From contig DBDE01000036.1 of NCBI GenBank assembly GCA_002293425.1, forward strand, positions 1 to 14,408: a stretch of 14,408 bases of DNA, read 5' to 3'. The DNA is from Alistipes sp. UBA940. Its GTDB lineage: Bacteria > Bacteroidota > Bacteroidia > Bacteroidales > Rikenellaceae. Both the position numbers and the translations under genes were made by a program. The notes beneath the pieces were generated by a model. It searched no databases. It was not told the DNA's origin and saw only the letters and a list, made by a program, of their open reading frames with translations. The first letter of the stretch is position 1; each line of letters starts with the position of its first letter. This document shows, one piece after another, positions 5,632 through 13,071 of the stretch.

Positions 5632-6854
5632 CTCGTAAAGATATAACGATTTTAGCCCCCGCGGGTTCGTGGGAGTCGTTGGTTGCGGCGATCGACGCGG
5701 GAGCCGATGCGGTGTACTTCGGGGTCGGGGGGCTGAATATGAGAGCGGCTTCGAGTGCCAACTTTTCGGTGGAAGACCTGACGCGGATCGTAGGGACGGC
5801 ACACGGGCGGGGCGTAAAGTGTTTTCTGACCCTCAACACGGTGATATACGATGAGGAGATGGCCCTGCTCGACGATATTTTGGATCGCGCCGTGGCCGAA
5901 GGGGTCGACGCCGTCATTGCGTCGGACCTTGCGGTGATTTTGAGGGCGCGGGAGAGGGGTTTGGCGGTGCACATCTCTACGCAGGCCAATGTTTCCAACG
6001 CCGATGCGGCAGAGTTTTACGCTCGGTGGGCCGATACGGTGGTGCTGGCCAGGGAGCTGAATTTGTCCCAGGTGGAGGCCATTGCGGCCCGGAATATCGC
6101 CAGCCCGGACGGGCAGCCGATCCGGATCGAGATGTTTGCCCACGGGGCGTTGTGTATGGCGGTGAGCGGGCGGTGCTATTTGAGCCTTCACCAGAGCGGC
6201 AATTCGGCTAATCGAGGTGCTTGTCGCCAGCTTTGTCGCCGCGATTGGGAGCTTCGGGATCGGGAGACGGGCGAGGCGTTGGTTGTCGAGGACAGGTGGT
6301 TGCTGTCTCCGAAAGACCTGTGTACGTTGCCGTTTTTGGACAGGATGCTGGCGGCGGGGGTTCGGGTGCTGAAGATCGAGGGTCGAGCACGTTCGGCGGA
6401 GTACGTCAGGCGCACGGTGGAGGTTTATGGCGAGGCGGTGGAAGCTGTTTGCGACGGTTCGTTCGATGCTCGGAGGGTGGAGGTGTGGCAGTCGAGGGTG
6501 GCGGAGGTGTTCAATCGCGGCTTTTGGAGCGGGTGGTATTTGGGGGCCGAGGTGCCGGAGCTGAGCAGGAATTACGGGTCGAGTGCGACCAAGCGAAAGG
6601 TGTATGTCGGTCGGGTGACCAACTTTTTCAAGAAGATTTCGGTGGCGGAGGTGCTTGTGGAGGCGTCGGAGTTGGATAGCGGGAGCGAGCTGCTGGTGTT
6701 GGGCGAGACCACCGGAGCGATCGAAATGGCCGATGTTGCGGTTCGTGTGGGCGATGGTTTTGTGGATGTTGCGCCGCAGGGAGTTTATTGCTCGATCAAA
6801 ACCGACACCCTGTTGAGGCGGGGAGATAAGGTTTACAAGATAATTAACTGTTAA
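5628..6854 (+). CDS. U32 family peptidase / tRNA hydroxylation-type protein
   Basis: A 408-residue protein of the peptidase U32 family (collagenase-like; relatives include TrhP/YegQ and RlhA). The N-terminal TIM-barrel-like domain begins ILAPAGSWESLVAAIDAGAD. The family signature spans residues 168-204: EMFAHGALCMAVSGRCYLS, then NSANRGACRQLCR. Cysteines 176, 183, 199 and 203 match those thought to hold an Fe-S cluster in RNA-hydroxylating members. A C-terminal beta domain starts near YVGRVTNFF. The start is GTG (5628-5630), overlapping the preceding stop by 4 nt; a TAA immediately upstream in frame excludes a longer form. By homology it probably uses prephenate in tRNA uridine 5-hydroxylation, but protease annotations are also common and this is not settled by the sequence. 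Confidence 0.9.
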   Translation: MTRKDITILAPAGSWESLVAAIDAGADAVYFGVGGLNMRAASSANFSVEDLTRIVGTAHGRGVKCFLTLNTVIYDEEMALLDDILDRAVAEGVDAVIASDLAVILRARERGLAVHISTQANVSNADAAEFYARWADTVVLARELNLSQVEAIAARNIASPDGQPIRIEMFAHGALCMAVSGRCYLSLHQSGNSANRGACRQLCRRDWELRDRETGEALVVEDRWLLSPKDLCTLPFLDRMLAAGVRVLKIEGRARSAEYVRRTVEVYGEAVEAVCDGSFDARRVEVWQSRVAEVFNRGFWSGWYLGAEVPELSRNYGSSATKRKVYVGRVTNFFKKISVAEVLVEASELDSGSELLVLGETTGAIEMADVAVRVGDGFVDVAPQGVYCSIKTDTLLRRGDKVYKIINC

Positions 6855-6858
6855 CGAT

Positions 6859-8238
6859 ATGTTTTCATCCTCCACCTACATCGAAAGACGAAAGGCTCTT
6901 TCCGGCAAGCTGTCGGGGGGTGTCGTGCTGTTGCTCGGCAACGGCGAGTCGCCCATCAACTATCACGCCAACGCCTATCGTTTTCGGCAGGACAGCACTT
7001 TCCTGTACTATTTCGGGCTCGACCTGCCCGATCTGGCGGCCATCGTCGATGTCGACAGCGGCCAGGCAACCCTTTTTGGCGACGACTTCACGGTGGACGA
7101 CATAATTTGGATGGGGCCGCAACCGAGCGTGAAAGAGCTGGCCGAAAAGGCGGGAGTGCACCTGACCTGTCCGCGCAGATCTTTGGCCGAAACCGTGCAG
7201 GGTTACGTCGGCAAGGGGCGCAAAGTTCACACCCTGAGGCCGTACAGGGCCGAGGGTTACGGCGAGTTGCGCGAGATTTTCGGGACTGTGCCGGACGCTT
7301 CTGTGGAGCTCATACGGGCCGTGGTGAGTATGCGCGACAAGAAGTCGGCCGAGGAGATCGCCCAGATCGAATACGCCTGCGACACCGCCTACAAAATGCA
7401 CACGACGGCGATGCAGATGTGCCGCGAGGGGGTGTCGGAGCGCGAGATCGCGGGCGCGATGGAGGGGATTGCGTTGCGCCGCGGTTGGGGCACGTCGTTC
7501 CACTCCATAGTCAGTCAGCGGGGCGAGGTGCTGCACAACCACAACTATGACGGCACGTTGGAGAACGGCCGGTTGCTGTTGGTCGATGCCGGAGCGGAGG
7601 CTACGAGCGGCTACACGAGCGACAACACGCGGACAATTCCGGTGGGAGGACGGTTCAGCGGCAGACAAAAGGAGATTTATGACATTGTTCTGGCGGCCAA
7701 TAACCACGCTTTCGAGATTTCGCGCCCGGGGGTGAGGTACGTCGATGTCCATTTGGCAGCGGCGCGGGTGATCCTCGATGGGCTGCAAGGTTTGGGGTTG
7801 GTAAAAGGTCCGGTGGATGAGGCGGTCGCTGCGGGGGCTCACTATCTGTTTATGCCCCACGGGTTGGGCCACCAGATGGGGCTGGATGTCCACGATATGG
7901 AGAATCTGGGCGAACAGTATGTGGGTTATGACGACGAGACGCGGCGTTCGGACGACCTCGCGACCAGAGCTTGCCGGATGGGTCGGCGGTTGGAGACGGG
8001 TATGGTGGTGACGGTCGAGCCGGGCATCTATTTCGTGCCGGAGCTGATTGCCAAGTGGCGCGCCGAGGGCACTTGCAGTGAGTTTGTGTATTTCCCGAAG
8101 GTCGAAAAATACATCGGTTTCGGGGGCATCCGGTTGGAGGACGATATGCTGATAACCCCTTCGGGCAACCGATTGTTGGGCGAACGGCGCATCCCGATTA
8201 CGACCGATGAGGTGGAGAGTGTCGTTATTAAGGTATAA
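6859..8238 (+). CDS. Aminopeptidase P family protein (M24, Xaa-Pro aminopeptidase)
   Basis: This enzyme removes N-terminal residues before proline. The N-terminal creatinase-like domain (1-~165) is followed by the pita-bread M24 domain. The five metal ligands are visible: Asp243 (VDAGAE), Asp255 (TSDNTRT), His334 (MPHGLGHQMG), Glu387 (VEPGIYF) and Glu427 (GIRLEDD). It is 459 residues, normal for the family, with no signal peptide, so probably cytoplasmic. It begins 4 nt after the U32 gene stop, making it the apparent last gene of the operon that starts at nusB. No clear intrinsic terminator follows; the 64-nt gap to the next gene is AT-rich. Confidence 0.92.
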   Translation: MFSSSTYIERRKALSGKLSGGVVLLLGNGESPINYHANAYRFRQDSTFLYYFGLDLPDLAAIVDVDSGQATLFGDDFTVDDIIWMGPQPSVKELAEKAGVHLTCPRRSLAETVQGYVGKGRKVHTLRPYRAEGYGELREIFGTVPDASVELIRAVVSMRDKKSAEEIAQIEYACDTAYKMHTTAMQMCREGVSEREIAGAMEGIALRRGWGTSFHSIVSQRGEVLHNHNYDGTLENGRLLLVDAGAEATSGYTSDNTRTIPVGGRFSGRQKEIYDIVLAANNHAFEISRPGVRYVDVHLAAARVILDGLQGLGLVKGPVDEAVAAGAHYLFMPHGLGHQMGLDVHDMENLGEQYVGYDDETRRSDDLATRACRMGRRLETGMVVTVEPGIYFVPELIAKWRAEGTCSEFVYFPKVEKYIGFGGIRLEDDMLITPSGNRLLGERRIPITTDEVESVVIKV

Positions 8239-8302
8239 GAATTATTTATATACTACACCAAACTATAAGACGTTTTTATATCAAAAAAACGCCTGTCATT
8301 CT

Positions 8303-9244
8303 ATGAAGAAATTGTTGTTAACGCTGCTGGTCGTGCTGGCCAGTTGCGGCAAGGAAGAAGTTGCGAAACCCAAGAGTGCTGCCGAGCAGTCGCGACCGAT
8401 CGTCAACCGCGATTCGGAGAATGTGCTGGATGCCATCGCCGACCCCCATTTTCTGTCGTGGGCCGAAGCGCAGATGGACATTTGGGACAAAGATGGAGAC
8501 GGCGTGTTGTCTCAGGCGGAAGCGGCCGGCGTCAAAAAAATATCTCTGCCCGTCGGCGGAGAAATAGCGTCGCTGGCCGGCATCGAGCACTTCACGGGGC
8601 TCACCTATCTCACCTGCACTGAGAACCGGCTGAGTTCGCTCGACCTGAGTCACAACACCTCGTTGGAGACGCTGGGAGTGGACTTCAACGACCTTGTGAG
8701 CCTCACACTGCCCCGCGGCGAAAGGCTTTCGTTCGTCACGTGCGAAGTGAATGAACTCACCGCGCTCGATGTGTCGGGTTGCGCGGGTCTGGCCGAACTG
8801 CACTGCGGGGCCAACCTGCTCACACGGCTCGATGTGTCGACGTGCCCGAAGCTGAAAAACCTGCAATGCTGGAACAACAGCCTCACCTCGCTCGACCTCT
8901 CCGGCAATCGGGCCCTGACGAAGCTCAACTGCCAGGTGAACGCCATCGCTTCGCTCAATCTGAAAGGATGCAAAGAATTGAAAGAACTACAAGCGATATG
9001 CTGTCAACTGAAAGAGGTGGACATCAGCCATTGCCCCGAACTGTGGCTATGCTCGGTGGAGGAGAACCCGGGAACGAACGGCATTTTCACCATCCACAGC
9101 ATCTACAACGACCACACCCGACCACACGGCAAAATTCCGGGTCGCGACTACAACTTCTGGTTCCCCACCGAATGGATACTCTACACCGCCATCGGACAGG
9201 GAACGACCATCAAAGCACGATACGTCGTTACATCACCGGCTTGA
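8303..9244 (+). CDS. Leucine-rich-repeat lipoprotein with EF-hand-like motif
   Basis: A 313-residue protein. The ATG at 8303 (MKKLLLTLLVVLASC) gives a signal peptide with lipobox LASC, Cys15; an open extension to 8207 lies within the previous gene and is rejected. Residues 62-73 (DKDGDGVLSQAE) form an EF-hand/dockerin-like calcium loop. Residues ~86-255 hold about eight ~20-residue leucine-rich repeats of the pattern L..L.C..N.LT.LD.S.C, as in surface LRR proteins of Bacteroidales. The C-terminal ~60 residues, rich in aromatic residues, do not repeat. It is probably anchored at the cell surface and binds a protein or glycan; the ligand is unknown. Its last 17 nt overlap the 3' end of recJ on the other strand. 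No consensus TAnnTTTG promoter is seen in the 64-nt upstream gap. Confidence 0.87.
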   Translation: MKKLLLTLLVVLASCGKEEVAKPKSAAEQSRPIVNRDSENVLDAIADPHFLSWAEAQMDIWDKDGDGVLSQAEAAGVKKISLPVGGEIASLAGIEHFTGLTYLTCTENRLSSLDLSHNTSLETLGVDFNDLVSLTLPRGERLSFVTCEVNELTALDVSGCAGLAELHCGANLLTRLDVSTCPKLKNLQCWNNSLTSLDLSGNRALTKLNCQVNAIASLNLKGCKELKELQAICCQLKEVDISHCPELWLCSVEENPGTNGIFTIHSIYNDHTRPHGKIPGRDYNFWFPTEWILYTAIGQGTTIKARYVVTSPA

Positions 9245-10991
9245 GGTCCTTGACCCTCAACTGCGGAGTGACGACGCCGCGGAAGTGGTTCTCCACAATC
9301 GAATAACACACATCCACCTGACGGCCGCTCCTCACCCACTCGTGGTGCCCGGGCTGGCCGAAAGCTATCGCCGCAATGGCCGTATTGGGCTTTTCGAGCT
9401 GCACCAAATCCATTTTCAGGTGCTCTTTCTCGGCACCCACCAGCTTGGCATCGCCCCGATTGCTCGTCCGATAGGTGACGAACACCGGCGACTGATTGCC
9501 CGGCCCGAAAGGCTGGAACCGCGCCAAATTGCGACGAAAATCGGCCGTAATGTCGCTGAACAACAACGGCGAATCTATCTCCACCGTGGGCGTGAGCAGC
9601 TGCTCGGTGATGTTCTCTTCGACATATTCATTGAACCGACGCGTGAACTCATCCAAATTCTCGGGCTTCATAGTCAACCCTGCGGCATACATATGCCCGC
9701 CGAAGTTTTCCAACAGATCGGCGCAACTCTCCACCGCCGCATAGAGGTCGAACCCGGGCACCGAGCGCGCCGAACCCGTTGCAAACCCGTTGCTCATAGT
9801 CATCACCACCGTCGGCCGATAATAGGTCTCGATGAGCCGCGACGCCACGATCCCCACGATGCCCTTCATCCACTTGGGGTTGTAGATGACGGTGCACTTC
9901 ATCTTCTTCAACGCAGGATTGCTCTCGATGAAGTCGTGCGCCTCCTGAGTGACCGTTCGGTCGATATTCTTCCTGTCCGAATTGGCCTCGTCTATCTGCG
10001 CCCCGAACAATCCAGCAGCATCCTCGTCGCGCTCTATCATAAGGTTCACCGCCGCGTGGCCACCCGAAAATTCGTCCTCATCGCCCATCCTCATCCGCCC
10101 CGCCGCGTTGATTCGCGGGCCTATCTTAAAGACAATATCGTCGATCGTTATCTTGTGCTTCCCCCCTTTATCGTCGCCCGCCAGGCCGCAAATCTTGATT
10201 ATCGAGGCCAGCCCCTTATTGGGTTTGGAGTTCAACCGTTCCAACCCATAGTGCGCCAAAACCCTGTTTTCGCCCGTCACGGGAACAATGTCGCTCGCAA
10301 TACTTATCACCACCAGGTCCAACAACCGCTCTATCTCCTCGAACGACACATCGTACCTCTGGCAATAGGCCTGTGCAATCTTGAACGCCACGCCGCAACC
10401 GCTCAGCTCCGGAAACGGATAGGTGCAATCGCCCCGCTTAGGATCGACAACCGCCACGGCCTTAGGCAGTTCGGGGCCCGCAAGATGGTGGTCGGTGATG
10501 ATGAAATCTATCCCCAACCCGCGGGCATACTCCACCCGCTCCACAGCCTTGATCCCGCAATCGACCGAAATGATAAGCCCCACACCACTGGCCTTGGCAT
10601 AATCGATCCCCTTAACCGAAATCCCATACCCCTCCTTATACCGGTCGGGGATATAAAACATCAGGTTTTCGTGCCCCAGCCTTCTCAAAAAGATATACAG
10701 CAAAGCCACCGCACTCGTCCCGTCCACATCGTAATCGCCCCATATCATAATGGTCTCTTTCGACGAAACCGCCCTGTGGATCCGGTCGATAGCCCGATCC
10801 ATATCCTTCAACAGAAAAGGGTCGTGCAAATGCTCCATTCGCGGATTAAAGAACCTATCGGCCTCCAGGGACGTCTCCACTCCCCGCTGAACCAACAAAT
10901 TGGCCAGCACCGGAGAAATATCCAACTCCCGAGCCAACGTCTCCACCCGCTCCGGATCACCCTGCGCCAGAGTTACCCATTGCTTTTCCAT
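9228..10991 (-). CDS. Single-stranded-DNA-specific exonuclease RecJ
   Basis: A 5'-3' single-strand DNA exonuclease acting in recombination and mismatch and base-excision repair. The DHH-superfamily catalytic motifs are intact: GDYDVDG (85-91), VDCGIKAVE (143-151), TDHH (166-169) and VVDPKRGDC (181-189). The DHHA1 part contains RINAAGRM and GGHMYAAGLTMKP, and a C-terminal OB-like domain completes the 587 residues, a normal length. The ATG at 10991-10989 begins 35 nt inside the 3' end of lipB, in a different frame, so its translation is probably coupled to lipB. The 3' end overlaps the convergent LRR lipoprotein gene by 17 nt, leaving no room for an intergenic terminator. Confidence 0.95.
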   Translation of the reverse strand: MEKQWVTLAQGDPERVETLARELDISPVLANLLVQRGVETSLEADRFFNPRMEHLHDPFLLKDMDRAIDRIHRAVSSKETIMIWGDYDVDGTSAVALLYIFLRRLGHENLMFYIPDRYKEGYGISVKGIDYAKASGVGLIISVDCGIKAVERVEYARGLGIDFIITDHHLAGPELPKAVAVVDPKRGDCTYPFPELSGCGVAFKIAQAYCQRYDVSFEEIERLLDLVVISIASDIVPVTGENRVLAHYGLERLNSKPNKGLASIIKICGLAGDDKGGKHKITIDDIVFKIGPRINAAGRMRMGDEDEFSGGHAAVNLMIERDEDAAGLFGAQIDEANSDRKNIDRTVTQEAHDFIESNPALKKMKCTVIYNPKWMKGIVGIVASRLIETYYRPTVVMTMSNGFATGSARSVPGFDLYAAVESCADLLENFGGHMYAAGLTMKPENLDEFTRRFNEYVEENITEQLLTPTVEIDSPLLFSDITADFRRNLARFQPFGPGNQSPVFVTYRTSNRGDAKLVGAEKEHLKMDLVQLEKPNTAIAAIAFGQPGHHEWVRSGRQVDVCYSIVENHFRGVVTPQLRVKDLKPVM

Positions 10992-11721
10992 AATATAGTT
11001 TTTTAATTATCTTCTCTTCCAAAACCCTTCTCAGGCTCCCCGAGCCTGCCGACCCTAAGCTCCGCCCGCAAAGGGCCGCACTATCGTTTGCCTCTCCGCA
11101 GCTTCGGCCCGACTCAATCTCACGCACCACGCTCGTCACCTCGCCCCCACTCTCCCCACACGGATTAATAAACCCGAACCAACTCAAATCGGTGGTCACA
11201 TTCAACGCCAACCCGTGCATCACCACCCCCCTCGACGCCCGCACCCCGATAGCACAAATCTTCCCCCCTGCCGTCCACACCCCCGTGTACCCCTCACGCC
11301 GAAAACCCTCGATGCCAAACTCCGCCAACGTCTCGATAACACTCTGCTCCAACAATCCGACGTACTCCCTAAGCCCCAACCCGCCCAACTCCAAGATCGG
11401 ATAACACACCACCTGCCCGGGCCCGTGGAACGTCACATCGCCACCCCTGTCCGTCCGGTGGATCGACACCCCAGTCCGGCGCAAAATATTCCCCTCATCG
11501 CCATTCCGGCCCAACGTGAACACCGCCGGATGTTCGCAAAAAACAATCACCCCTCCGGTCTCCTCAGAGACCGTCAGTCCGCCGTCGCCCCCACGCGGCG
11601 GGCTGATGTTCAGCCCTTGCTCGACGCCAGACTTACGAGCAATCAATCCCTCAAACACTCTCCGTTGCCGCTCCAGCGCGACAGAGTACTCCACCAGCCC
11701 CCAATCCTCGACCGCAATCAT
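10957..11721 (-). CDS. Lipoyl(octanoyl) transferase LipB with unusual inserts
   Basis: LipB moves octanoate from acyl-carrier protein to lipoyl domains; LipA then inserts sulfur. The family motifs are present: HPAVFTLGRNGD (64-75), RGGDVTFHGPGQ (92-103), YTGVWTAGGKICAIGVR (145-161) with catalytic Lys154, and HGLALNV...INPCG with catalytic Cys188. At 254 residues it is longer than usual because of two stretches without family resemblance. Residues ~31-57, Gly/Pro-rich, are encoded by a double-hairpin repeat (11556-11606). Residues ~205-229, rich in Ser, Gly, Ala and Cys, are encoded by another block with an inverted repeat. Both catalytic residues lie outside the inserts, so activity is plausible. 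It overlaps lipA by 4 nt (ATGA) and recJ by 35 nt. Confidence 0.9.
   Translation of the reverse strand: MIAVEDWGLVEYSVALERQRRVFEGLIARKSGVEQGLNISPPRGGDGGLTVSEETGGVIVFCEHPAVFTLGRNGDEGNILRRTGVSIHRTDRGGDVTFHGPGQVVCYPILELGGLGLREYVGLLEQSVIETLAEFGIEGFRREGYTGVWTAGGKICAIGVRASRGVVMHGLALNVTTDLSWFGFINPCGESGGEVTSVVREIESGRSCGEANDSAALCGRSLGSAGSGSLRRVLEEKIIKKLYYGKAMGNSGAG
11032..11109. repeat. Second atypical block in lipB, with inverted repeat
   Basis: The stretch encodes the Ser/Gly/Ala/Cys-rich residues ~205-229 of LipB, which are absent from the usual family sequence. It contains a perfect 7-bp stem (caggctc at 11032-11038, gagcctg at 11042-11048, 3-nt loop) and a shorter gccc/gggc hairpin (11064-11067, 11073-11076). 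It may be another repeat that entered the frame, or a divergent native C-terminal linker. Only one copy is seen in this window. Confidence 0.4.
11556..11606. repeat. Tandem double-hairpin element, copy inside lipB
   Basis: Hairpin A is cggtctc (11556-11562) with gagaccg (11567-11573), a perfect 7-bp stem with loop ctca. It is directly followed by hairpin B, cagtccgcc (11575-11583) with ggcgggctg (11597-11605), with one mismatch position. The order, spacing and hairpin B core match the intergenic copy at 1806-1853, including the junction cg-tcag(c/t)ccgcc. The stem of hairpin A differs in sequence but keeps pairing, as expected for a structure-conserved element. Confidence 0.65.
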
Positions 11722-12617
11722 AAAAACAACTGCTCGGCCATATACGACGAACGCACCAACGGCCCGCTGGCAACATAACCAAACCCGCGCCGCAACGCCT
11801 CACCGCGATAAAAATCGAACATTGCCGGCGCAACATACTCCGAAACCGTCAAATGCTCCCGCGTCGGCCGCAAATACTGCCCCAACGTAATCGCACTCAC
11901 CCCCACCGCCCGCAAATCGTCCATCGTCGCCAACACCTCGTCCACCGTCTCGCCCAAACCGACCATCAAACCGCTCTTGGTTATGGGCGACTTTGCAGAA
12001 AAATACCTCAGCACCTCCAAACTCCGCTCATAGCTTGCCGCACTCCGCACAACAGGCGTCAACCGCCGCACAGTCTCCACATTATGGCCCACAACGTCAG
12101 GCCCGGCTGCCACAATAGCATCCAGCAACTCCGCCCGACCGTTGAAGTCGGGTACCAAAACCTCGATTTTTGTCTTTGGATTTTCGCGGCGAATCGCCTC
12201 CACAACACTCTTCCACTGCCCCACCCCCTCGTCGGGAAGATCGTCCCGGGTGACGGAGGTCAGAACGACATACTCCAACCCCATAGCCACAACAGAGCGG
12301 GCAACCCGTAAAGGCTCACCCTCGTCCACTGGTAAAAGTTCTCCGGAACGGCCCGCGCTCTTGGTTGCGCAGAACCTGCATCCCCTCGTACAAACGTCCC
12401 CCAAAATCATAAACGTTGCGGTCCGTCGACCCCAACATTCAGCCCTGTTCGGACATTTCCCGCTGCTGCAAATAGTATTTAACCTATTCTCTCTAACAAT
12501 TCGGGCAACGGCATTGTAATCGATGCCGCCCCCTAAATCACATTTTAGCCACTCCGGTTTTCGTTCAACATTTACCCGTTTACAGTTTAGTTCGTACGAA
12601 CCACACTTTCCAGGCAC
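11718..12617 (-). CDS. Lipoyl synthase LipA
   Basis: A radical-SAM enzyme that inserts two sulfurs into octanoyl chains on lipoyl domains. The auxiliary cluster cysteines (CSSGKCPNRAEC; Cys50, 55, 61) and the radical-SAM cluster (CTRGCRFC; Cys76, 80, 83) are both present. So are TSVTRDDLPDEG, VGHNVETV, KSGLMVGLGE and the C-terminal RSSY with the conserved serine. It is 299 residues, normal for the family. The frame opens with GTG at 12617-12615; no in-frame ATG precedes the conserved ERKPEWL stretch (residues 18-24), so GTG is the best start. A consensus Bacteroidota promoter lies ~38-70 nt upstream. The stop overlaps the lipB start (ATGA), so lipA, lipB and recJ form one unit. Confidence 0.94.
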   Translation of the reverse strand: MPGKCGSYELNCKRVNVERKPEWLKCDLGGGIDYNAVARIVRENRLNTICSSGKCPNRAECWGRRTATFMILGDVCTRGCRFCATKSAGRSGELLPVDEGEPLRVARSVVAMGLEYVVLTSVTRDDLPDEGVGQWKSVVEAIRRENPKTKIEVLVPDFNGRAELLDAIVAAGPDVVGHNVETVRRLTPVVRSAASYERSLEVLRYFSAKSPITKSGLMVGLGETVDEVLATMDDLRAVGVSAITLGQYLRPTREHLTVSEYVAPAMFDFYRGEALRRGFGYVASGPLVRSSYMAEQLFL

Positions 12618-12654
12618 GTTACTATTTTTTTTGTTATTATTTTTCCAATTGGGA

Positions 12655-12686
12655 CAAAGATAGTGAAAGGCGAGCGATAATGCAAA
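12655..12686 (-). promoter_or_regulatory. Promoter of lipA-lipB-recJ
   Basis: On the minus strand a TTTG (-33 box; 12686-12683) is separated by 20 nt from TATCTTTG (-7 box; 12662-12655), matching the Bacteroidota primary-sigma consensus well. Transcription should begin near 12650, giving a 5' leader of roughly 30-35 nt before the GTG of lipA. Confidence 0.8.
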
Positions 12687-12714
12687 TTTATTTGCGATTA
12701 TCCGAGCCGCATCC

Positions 12715-12747
12715 TATCTTTCGACGAGCAACGCGAAGAGAAAGATA
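12715..12747. other. 8-bp inverted repeat between lipA promoter and small-unit terminator
   Basis: The arms tatctttc (12715-12722) and gaaagata (12740-12747) are a perfect inverted pair with a 17-nt loop. It lies upstream of the lipA -33 box and downstream of the terminator of the small transcription unit. It has no clear role; an operator or a decayed repeat is possible. Confidence 0.3.
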
Positions 12748-12751
12748 TATA

Positions 12752-12786
12752 AAAAAAGCGAAACCACGTCGGATTTCGCTTTTTTT
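12752..12786 (-). terminator. Rho-independent terminator of the 29-codon unit
   Basis: On the minus strand the stem agcgaaa (12780-12774) pairs with tttcgct (12763-12757), extended by A/T pairs, and is followed by a run of T (12756-12751). It lies 19 nt after the stop of the 29-codon ORF. The flanking A and T runs mean that it could work in both directions. Confidence 0.8.
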
Positions 12787-12804
12787 GTTTGGACGGCGGC
12801 GGAT

Positions 12805-12894
12805 TTACCTCACTCCGGATACGTAGATGGGGAGCAGGATTTGCAATTTACCGCGGGTTCTGGTGCGTGTGGAGCTCATCATTCTTGTTTTCAT
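12805..12894 (-). CDS. 29-residue basic peptide, unknown function
   Basis: The ORF begins ATG at 12894-12892 and stops TAA at 12807-12805. It encodes a strongly basic peptide starting MKTRMMSSTRTRTRGK and ending with a hydrophobic stretch, LQILLPIYVSGVR; net charge is about +7 with no acidic residues. I do not recognise it. Support for it being real comes from the surroundings: a -33/-7 promoter ~55 nt upstream and a strong terminator just downstream, so an RNA of ~180 nt is almost certainly made. No clear Shine-Dalgarno is seen, which is common in this phylum. It could be a small membrane-active or RNA-binding peptide, or the transcript may act as a small RNA with no translation. It has its own promoter and terminator and is divergent from the glycosyltransferase gene. 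Confidence 0.5.
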   Translation of the reverse strand: MKTRMMSSTRTRTRGKLQILLPIYVSGVR

Positions 12895-12943
12895 AGTTGT
12901 GTTATTTTTAAGTTAATAATTTGTTTCTCTTTGTTTGACACTG

Positions 12944-12974
12944 CAAAGATAAAACAAAAAATAATACTATGCAA
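12944..12974 (-). promoter_or_regulatory. Promoter of the 29-codon unit
   Basis: On the minus strand TATCTTTG (-7 box; 12951-12944) is preceded at 20 nt by TTG (-33 box; 12974-12972, within attgc). The spacing matches the lipA promoter. The predicted start near 12938 gives a leader of about 45 nt, rich in A and T. Confidence 0.7.
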
Positions 12975-13059
12975 TACATAATACCATTTTTCACAGAATA
13001 TTTTTCATTTTATTTTCCTGAGTGCCGTCAGAGACCGATGAGGGATCAAAAAAAAATTC

Positions 13060-13067
13060 TACTTTTG
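13060..13067 (+). promoter_or_regulatory. -7 box of the glycosyltransferase gene
   Basis: TACTTTTG fits TAnnTTTG and ends only 4 nt before the ATG at 13072, so the mRNA would be leaderless or nearly so. No convincing -33 element is seen ~20 nt upstream. The rest of the 12952-13059 gap is AT-rich and shows no gene. Confidence 0.55.
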
Positions 13068-13071
13068 TGTA

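Noticed and set aside
5652..6875. 407-codon open frame on the minus strand opposite the U32 gene
   Set aside because: Antisense shadow with no recognisable domain; the plus-strand U32 protein carries its complete family signature.
8262..8296. Hairpin cgttttt/aaaaacg after the aminopeptidase gene as a terminator
   Set aside because: The stem is almost all A-T and no U-tract follows on the plus strand, so it is too weak to call.
9285..11006. 573-codon open frame on the plus strand opposite recJ
   Set aside because: Its translation is rich in His, Pro, Arg and Ile without motifs, as expected for the antisense frame of a GC-rich gene; RecJ on the minus strand has all catalytic motifs.
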